Part shown: piece by piece, positions 57,005 to 64,000 of the stretch
Position numbering within the stretch: position 1 is the first letter of the stretch
Layout of the letters: the number at the start of each line of letters is the position of its first letter
DNA from: Syngnathus acus
Lineage: Eukaryota; Chordata; Actinopteri; Syngnathiformes; Syngnathidae
Assembly: GCF_901709675.1 (NCBI RefSeq)
Contig: NW_023590222.1
Span: 70,001-134,000, forward strand
Reading direction: 5' to 3'
Length of the DNA: 64,000 nucleotides
Translations under genes and position numbers: made by a program
The notes under the pieces: generated by a model
Seen by the model: only the letters and a program-made list of their open reading frames with translations
The model's database searches: none
What the model was told of the DNA's origin: nothing

Positions 57005-57457
57005 ACATGCCCTGTGTTGGGGCAAGATGGACTGCTTGGCGGGAGAAAGGAAAGGGAGGAAGCAGAAAGGGGAACGCTCACAGAACACATGCGCTTATAA
57101 CTATTATGTGGATTTTAACCATCTGTAAACGTTATTAAAACAGTACTGAAATGGGGCAATCTGCTGGTCTTTTTCGTATATGCCTGCCTTCAAGTTTAGA
57201 GGGCACTACCTTTAGGGGGCGCATTAGAGGTTAGGGTTAAAGGTGAGGGGGTTACCGTTAGCGAGTTAGCAGGTTAGGGGTTAATTATTAGGGTTTGGTT
57301 ATTGTTCTGGTTTTAGAGTTAGCGTTAGGGCTTGAAGTTAGGGAATTAGGAGCCTTAGGCCAACCAGATTCCATTTATTCCATTAATCACTGACATTCAG
57401 TCTTCAGGTCCATGGGCTACCAATCGGAATGTAACGGGGTCAGCTGGTCGACTATGG
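57005..57457. other. Linker with eroded telomere-like tract (U6)
   Basis: Non-coding. TTAGGG-like sequence at about 57,224-57,353. Confidence 0.5.
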
Positions 57458-57529
57458 AGCTCATCGGTGCAGGGGAATGATTCTCGCTTAGGGTGCATCA
57501 TTACCTGGGTTTAACTCCCGGACGATCTC
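57458..57529 (+). pseudogene. tRNA-Pro (AGG)-like pseudogene, U6
   Basis: As U2. Confidence 0.65.
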
Positions 57530-57619
57530 TTCTTGGAAACACTGTTGTCTATCATTATGTGGAGCGTTTGACAGGCCAACGTTACACGGAATGTAACATG
57601 GTCTGCAAGCTTCCGTCAT

Positions 57620-57691
57620 GGCTCGTTGGTCTAGGGGTATGATTCTTGCTTTGGGTGTCGGAGGTCCTGGGTTCAACTCCCAGACAAGCCC
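57620..57691 (+). tRNA. tRNA-Pro (TGG), U6
   Basis: As U2. Confidence 0.82.
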
Positions 57692-57779
57692 TTCTTTAAA
57701 ACGTTGCTGTTGATCAACTAGTCCAATTTAATTTTGGGCGCTAGCCCGAATCCATACACGGTGGATGGCGGCAGTGATA

Positions 57780-58428
57780 TTTGAGAAGTGAAATGAAGTT
57801 TATTGGATTTGCAGACAGTGTGCAATCATTATTTCATCAAAAGTAGGCAGGTACATAAATTTGGGCACCCCAAGAGAAAAATGACAATATTTCAATATCA
57901 ATATTTAGTAGATCCTCCTTTTGCAGAAATAACAGCCTCTCGACCAGTGGTTCTTAACCTGGGTTCGGTCGAACCCTAGGGGTTCGGTGAGTCGGTTTCA
58001 GGGGTTCGGCAGAGCCTCCACTCCGGAGGTCCAAACACACCTGATTAATAAATTCGCATATCTGAACTGGTCTCGCAAAGGCAACAGCAGAAGTCACACT
58101 GATTTGCTGGTATGTCATTTGTTGTGAATTCATGCATTGTGTTGGTTCTATTCTTTGAACAAGGTGATGTTTATGCACGGCTCATTTTGTGCACCAGTAA
58201 AAACATCTCTGTCTTCAATTTGAAAAAAATAAATATATATTCACAAAAGAGGGGTTCGGTGAATGGGCATATGAAACTGGTGGGGTTCAGTGCCTCCAAC
58301 AAGGTTAAGAATCACTGCTCTAGACACTTCCTATAGCTTCCAATGAGTGTGGATTCTGGTTGAAGGTATATTTCACCATTCTTCTTGACAAATCTGAAAG
58401 TCCCATAAACTTCATTTCACTTCTCAAA
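57780..58428. mobile_element. Tc1/mariner-like MITE (U6)
   Basis: TA-flanked; interrupted by the hAT MITE. Confidence 0.83.
57945..58317. mobile_element. hAT MITE nested in Tc1 MITE (U6)
   Basis: As U2. Confidence 0.88.
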
Positions 58429-58469
58429 TATCATTGTGTCTGTCCGCTATATGATATATTTTACTGATA

Positions 58470-59134
58470 TTGCCTCTGAACAGGCGAGCAAGTGCTCCTC
58501 CGGCCGTCATGACTACATTCTACCGTGGCACCATTGAGAGCATCCTCTCCAGTTGTATCGCTGTTTGGGGTGGTAGCTGCACTGAATACAACATGAAGGC
58601 CCTGCAGCGCATAGTGAACACAGCTGGTAAGATTATTGGTGCTTCACTCCCCTCCCTGAAGGACATTTACACCTCCCATCTCACCCGCAAGGCGACCGCG
58701 ATCGTGAGTGATGTGAGTCACCCCGCTCACTCTTTGTTTGATCTTCTGCCCTCTGGGAAGAGGTACAGGAGCCTGCGCTTCCGCACCACCAGACTCACCA
58801 ACAGCTTCATACTCCAGGCTGTTATGATCCTGAACTCTCTCCCCCCTTCTGCGTAGCGTCCTGTACTTTTGCGGTATATTCTGACTGTCTGCTGTATGCA
58901 CACTTGCTCCATTTTTGCTCCTCTTATTTATTATGTTATTTATTTATTTATTATTTATTCATCACTCTTATTTATTCATTGTTTGTGCCTTCTTGTTTTT
59001 ATTTTTCGTGTTGTTTACTTGTATGTATATTGTGTACTATGTCTTGTCACCGTGGGATAGTGGGGAACTTTTTTCAGACAGTGTTTTACATGTATGGGGA
59101 ATTTGCTTTGATAACGTGCTACACATAGACAAAC
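58470..59134 (+). mobile_element. LINE C remnant (U6)
   Basis: RT frame 58,470-58,856 plus 3'UTR. Confidence 0.85.
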
Positions 59135-59395
59135 AAAGATGATATAAATAAATTTGGATGGGTTAATTTTCATTTTATCACAAAATTCAACTATGATTGA
59201 ATAAAGGTCTAAACTTTAGACCTTACATGTCTAAGAAAAAAAGTCGTGGTGTTTAATATATCTTGCTTGGGTCATCTAAATCTTAGTAAGCAGCATATGT
59301 GAGGATAATTAGATACTGATACAGTAGTAACAATTGGACAATTTAAAAGCAACCGTGATAAAGTTATATATTGAAAAGGATTACTCCAAACTCAC

Positions 59396-59817
59396 CTCAC
59401 TTTTTGGCAGACTTTTCATTACTTGGGCCACGAGATGTGAAGGTACAAGAGGTCACTTCTATGACTTCTGGCATCAGCCCATCTGAAATGATGATTTTTA
59501 AGTACAGAAAAAAATATGTTAAACTTATCTTATTAGGACAGCAAACACACGGATCAAGGGTACAGTTTCTAACAGCAAACTAAAGAGAAAAAAAAACTAT
59601 CTACACTTGTGCTCATAAGGAGTTATTTATTACAATAATGTCCTGTAGAACCAATCTTGTTGGAACCAAATTTGGATTTTGGTAAATACTAGACAGGAGC
59701 AGATATGAATGTAATGGACTATTTAAAAGTGGTGGAATTAAAAAATAAATAAATAAAAATCAATATTGAAAACGAGTTAAACTGCAGTTTTACAAACTCA
59801 CCTTTCTTTTTGGCCAT
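59396..59817 (-). pseudogene. Two-exon-like coding relic (U6)
   Basis: Exon 2 59,396-59,482, exon 1 59,802-59,817; the frame is conserved in all five copies. Confidence 0.45.
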
Positions 59818-61144
59818 TTTCTTCCACTGAGACTTGAACTCAGGTCGCTGGGGTGAGAGTCCTAACCCTAGCCCTAGCTCTAACCTTAACCCTACCTCTT
59901 ACCCTATTCCTAACCCTAACCCTAGCTCTAACCCTAGCTCTTACCCTATTCCTAACCCTAACCCTAGCTCTAACCCTAACTGTAACCCTAACCCTAACTC
60001 TTACCCTAATCCTAACCCTAGCTCTAACCCTAGCTCTTACCCTATTCCTAACCCTAACCCTAGCTCTAACCCTAACTGTAACCCTAACCCTAACTCTTAC
60101 CCTAATCCTAACCGTAACCCTAGCTCTTACCCTATTCCTAACCCTAACCCTAGCTCTAACCTTAAACCTAACCCTAACCCTAATCCTAGCTCTTACCCTA
60201 GCTCTAACCCCTCACCTTTCTTTTTGGCCATTTTTTTCCACTGAGACTTGAACTCAGGTCGCTGGGGTGAGAGTCCTAACCCTAGCCCTAGCTCTAACCT
60301 TAACCCTACCTCTTACCCTATTCCTAACCCTAACCCTAGCTCTTACCCTATTCCTAACCCTAACCCTAGCTCTAACCCTAACTGTAACCCTAACCCTAAC
60401 TCTTACCCTAATCCTAACCCTAGCTCTAACCCTAGCTCTTACCCTATTCCTAACCCTAAACCCTAGCTCTAACCCTAACTGTAACCCGAATCCTAACCGT
60501 AACCCTAGCTCTTACCCTATTCCTAACCCTAGCTCTAACCTTAAACCTAACCCTAATCCTAGCTCTTACCCTAGCTCTAACCCCTCACCTTTCTTTTTGG
60601 CCATTTTCTTCCACTGAGACTTGAACTCAGGTCGCTGGGGTGAGAGTCCTAACCCTAGCCCTAGCTCTAACCTTAACCCTACCTCTTACCCTATTCCTAA
60701 CCCTAACCCTAGCTCTAACTCTAGCTCTTACCCTATTCCTAGCTCTAACCCTAGCTCTAACCCTAACTGTAACCCTAACCCTAACTCTTACCCTAATCCT
60801 AACCCTTACCCTAGCTCTAACCCTAACTGTAACCCTAACTGTAACTGTAACCCTAATCCTAACCGTAACCCTAGCTCTTACCCTATTCCTAACCCTAACC
60901 CTAGCTCTAACCCCTCACCTTTCTTTTTGGCCATTTTTTCCACTGAGACTTGAACTCAGGTCGCTGGGGTGAGAGTCCTAGCACTAGCTCTAACCTTAAC
61001 CCTAACTCTTACCCTAACCGTAGCCCTAGCCTTAACCCTACCTCTTACCCTAACCCTAACCCTAGCTCTAACCCTAGCTCTAACCCTAGCTCTAACCCTA
61101 GCTCTAGCTCTAACTCTAACCCTAGCTCTAACCCTAACTCTAGC
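59818..61144 (-). repeat. Telomere-like hexamer blocks with tRNA 3'-halves (U6)
   Basis: Four blocks, with borders near 59,825, 60,237, 60,612 and 60,941. An extra A near 60,460 (CCCTAAACCC) breaks the hexamer phase. Confidence 0.87.
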
Positions 61145-61215
61145 ATGTGGTATATGGTTTTATGGGGGAGCACACGAGCAACTCTGTTGCAAATTTTTCA
61201 AGGATAAGATATTTT

Positions 61216-62294
61216 TGGTCCCACTGGGATTTGAACTCAGGTCGCTGGGGTGAGAGTACAGAGCACTAACCACTACACTACAGAACCCACGCCATTACTT
61301 CATGGATGTTACCTATATGGTTTTATGGAGCAGCTCACAAGCAAATAGCATAGATAGGAATAGGTAAATGTCAAAATAGTTCAGGTTCCACTGAGACTTG
61401 AACTCAGGTCACTGGGGTGAGAGACCAGAGCATTAACCACTACACTATGGAACGCACACCAATATTCCATGGAAGTTACGTATATGGTTTTATGGAGCAG
61501 CTCACAAGCCAGATATAGGAATAGTATAAATAGGAATAGGTAAATGCCAAAATAGTTGAGGTTCCACTGAGACTTGAACGCAGGGCGCTGGGGTGAGAGT
61601 CTAGAGTACTAACCACTACAGTATGGAACCCACACTATTAATCCATGGAAGTTACCTATATGGTTTTATAGAGCAGCTCACAAGCAAATTGCATACATGG
61701 GAATAGGTAAATGCCAAAATAGTTGAGGTTCCACTGAGACTTGAACTCAAGTCGCTGGGGTGAGAGTCCACAGCACAAACCACTACAGTATGGAACCCAC
61801 GGCATTACGTCATGGAAGTTACGTATATGGTTTTATGGACCAGCTCACAAGCAAATAGTATATATACATAGGAATAGGTAAATGCCAAAATAGTTGATGT
61901 TCCACTGAGACTTGAACTCCAGTCACTGGGGTGGGAATCCAGAGCACTAACCACTACACTATGGAACGCACAACATTATTTCATGGAAGTTACGTATATG
62001 GTTTTATGGAGCAGCTCACAAGCCAGTATAGATAGGAATAGGAAAATGCCAAAATAGTTGAGGTTCCACTGAGACTTGAACTCAGGTCGCTGGGGTGAGA
62101 GTACAGAGCACTAACCACTACAGTATGGAAACCACACCATTGTTTCATGGAAGTTATGTATATGGTTTTATGGAGCAGCTCACAAGCATATATACAGGAA
62201 TAGGCAAATGCCAAAACAGTTGAGGTTCCAATGAGACTTGAACTCGGGTCGCTGGGGTGAGAGTCCAGAGCACTTACCACTACACGATGGAACT
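61216..62294 (-). repeat. tRNA-like array, seven units (U6)
   Basis: Units at 61,216, 61,383, 61,559, 61,726, 61,897 (CCC), 62,061 and 62,223. Unit 8 is missing, as in U4. Confidence 0.8.
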
Positions 62295-62385
62295 CATGCC
62301 ATTAATTCATGGAAGTTACGTATATGGTTTTATAGAGCAGCTCACAAGCAGTATAGATAGGAATAGGTAAATGCCAAAAAGGTTG

Positions 62386-62457
62386 AGGTTCCACTGAGAC
62401 TTGAACTCGGATCAGTGGATTCAGAGTCCAGTGTGCTAACCATTACACTATGGAACC
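62386..62457 (-). tRNA. tRNA-Gln (CTG), U6
   Basis: As U2. The flank lacks ATGCCTGCC, like U4. Confidence 0.85.
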
Positions 62458-62661
62458 ACAAGGTCCAGACCATGGCTGGTGTGGGAGCCAGAAGTTTTGA
62501 ATTCTTTTTTTTTTTTTTTCTTCTTTTTTTTTTAATTGCTAATGTGTCAATTGCTGGGTATCTGAAACCAGTTTTTCCAGTGTCCAGAGACCAGCTATTC
62601 CAATTTAGTCCCATAATTGGCTTTCTGTACAGCGCACAAGTGGCAGGGAAGTCTGGGAGTA

Positions 62662-62948
62662 CAGTCAAACCTCGGTTTTCGAACGTCCCGGTTCTCGAAC
62701 AAATCGGAATTCGAACAAAAAAATTCGAGATTTTTTTGCTTCGGTTGTCCAACAAAATTCGGAGGTTGAACCTCGCAAGATGAGCCGAAAGGACCCGAGA
62801 AAACCCGACCGCGCGGCTCGGATGCCGACTGACTCCGTTCGTTATTGTAATTTCGTTACTTTGAGGATTGTATTAACCCCTAATCATGCCTCCAAAGAAA
62901 GCAAGTGGGAGCAGTAAAGCCATCCTAAAACACAAAGGCGCTCTTTAA
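62662..62948 (+). mobile_element. pogo/Tigger-like 5' fragment (U6)
   Basis: Terminus at 62,662; MPPKK frame 62,886-62,948. Confidence 0.65.
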
Positions 62949-63150
62949 GCAATGCGACAGTGAGCGCCCGGCGCGCTGCGGTTGCGCGACCGCACCAAAT
63001 TAAGCTCCCTGCGCACTGAGATCCACTTAAATTTTAGAAAGTACATCAGAACTTTAAAAATATTTTCTAAATTTCAGCGACGGCTCTGTCACAATAATGC
63101 GACCAGCGCGGTGCAGTTGGGCGGTCGGCGGCACGCTACGGTTGAGCGTT

Positions 63151-63239
63151 CTCTCTCGCTCTCGCTCTCTCTCGCGCTCTCTCTCTCTCTCTCGCACTCT
63201 TTCTCGCTCTCTCTCGCTCTCACACACACACACACACAC

Positions 63240-63273
<34 letters not shown>

Positions 63274-63274
63274 C
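63151..63274. repeat. (CT)n/(CA)n microsatellite (U6)
   Basis: One GCA interruption in the CA part. Confidence 0.95.
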
Positions 63275-63325
63275 ATCATCGGCGGACACTCGGGACGAGT
63301 ATGACTGTCTTCTTCTCAGGGTCGT

Positions 63326-63517
63326 CTACTTGTGGGTCCGTAGGTGGGCGTAGAGGCCGATCCGGGATCCACATATTTTTGTGCAGTGTGGGCAGGGGAA
63401 AGTGGTGGTGGGTTGTGGTCGTGCTGGAGCCTGTTTTTGTCTTTCCTTACGGAGTTGTTGTTTGGTTTCTGGGACACGGCGGAGTTCCTTTTCATGATGT
63501 GCTGCCCCTTCTTGCAT
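63326..63517 (-). mobile_element. LINE zinc-finger C-terminus (U6)
   Basis: Same 63-codon frame and finger as U2. Confidence 0.6.
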
Positions 63518-63807
63518 ACAATCGTGTAGTGTTTAATTCCGTTGTGTTCTAGTTAAGAAATCACCAGAAAGATCACCATGACAATTGTGAATAATAAATA
63601 AATAATTATTATCTATATTATATATATTATTATTATAATAATAAATAATTGTGATAAATAACTGGAACATCACTCAAATATTGGTGATCCAGTTGAGAGT
63701 CTCACATATTTCTTCGCTATTGAGTTTGCTACTGCATGTGCAGTGATACTGACCGGCAGAATAACATCCGGTTGTTCCCAAAGATGATCTTTTTTCTGAA
63801 ATAATTT

Positions 63808-64000
63808 TATGTTTACGGACTTAAGTAACCCGGCCGGGTCATACCAAAGACTATAAAAATGGGACCCATTGCCTCCCTGCTTGGCACTCAGCATTAAGGG
63901 TTGGAATTGGGGGGGTTAGATCACCAAATGATTCCCGAGCGCAGCGCCGCTGCTGCTCACTGCTCCCCTCTCCCCCAGGGGATGGATCAAAATCACACGG
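63808..64000 (+). mobile_element. SINE-like interspersed repeat, cut by window end (U6)
   Basis: Starts as in U2 and leaves the window at GGATCAAAATCACACGG. Confidence 0.55.

Larger units (their letters stand above)
54904..64000 (+). repeat. Macrosatellite monomer U6 (forward, cut by window end)
   Basis: Offset to U2 is 43,112 in the tRNA-Pro/MITE region. A deletion of about 290 bp occurs at 63,549. Confidence 0.92.

Noticed and set aside
1-64000. Host protein-coding genes
   Set aside because: Every long frame maps to a LINE, transposon or simple repeat. Only the short exon-like relic remains unexplained.

Overview
The window looks like nuclear DNA of a teleost fish. The evidence is CR1/L2-type LINEs with short-repeat 3' tails, a V-SINE-like tRNA-derived SINE, Tc1, hAT and pogo/Tigger remnants, long (CA)n/(CT)n microsatellites and vertebrate-type tRNA genes. 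The species cannot be named from sequence alone. I see no intact host protein-coding gene. Almost every base belongs to a composite macrosatellite whose complete monomer is about 14.4 kb (compare 11,791-26,163). Copies lie in both orientations and look nearly identical.

Layout: U1 (reverse, 1-8,458); a rearranged LINE A island (8,459-11,790); U2 (forward, 11,791-22,593) followed by LINE A on the minus strand (22,594-26,163); U3 (forward, 26,164-34,657); an inverted LINE A plus linker block (34,658-38,930) running into U4 (reverse, to 47,989); a truncated LINE A 5' piece (47,990-48,637) joined abruptly to a partial forward unit U5 (48,638-51,671); LINE A on the minus strand (51,672-54,903); and U6 (forward, 54,904 to the window end). 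The U1/U2, U3/U4 and U4/U6 pairs form large inverted repeats with 3.6-7 kb spacers.

Order inside a monomer, in U2 orientation: LINE B remnant (SGNH-esterase and reverse-transcriptase parts); LINE C 3' tail; tRNA-Asp pseudogene; two tRNA-Pro-like sequences; a Tc1-like MITE with a hAT MITE nested in it; a LINE C RT C-terminus; a two-exon-like coding relic; 3-5 blocks of degenerate telomere-like hexamers, each bordered by a tRNA 3'-half and a copy of the first exon; an array of 8-9 tRNA-like genes; a pogo/Tigger 5' fragment; a (CT)n/(CA)n microsatellite; a zinc-finger LINE C-terminus; a SINE-like repeat; a hAT-Ac (BED) transposase 5' fragment; the LINE B 5' end; and LINE A inserted antisense into LINE B.

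The most unusual content is (i) the tRNA array, in which a tRNA-Gln body carries mostly a CTC (Glu-type) anticodon and in one conserved unit CCC, usually with a nearby T4 Pol III terminator; (ii) the higher-order [tRNA 3'-half + ATGGCCAAAAAGAAAG|GTGAG + telomere-like hexamers] repeat; and (iii) the palindromic, recently amplified architecture with microhomology-like junctions. Copy-specific insertions (a SINE with a 14-bp target duplication, a 338-bp element in LINE A) and shared deletions allow the monomers to be ordered in time.
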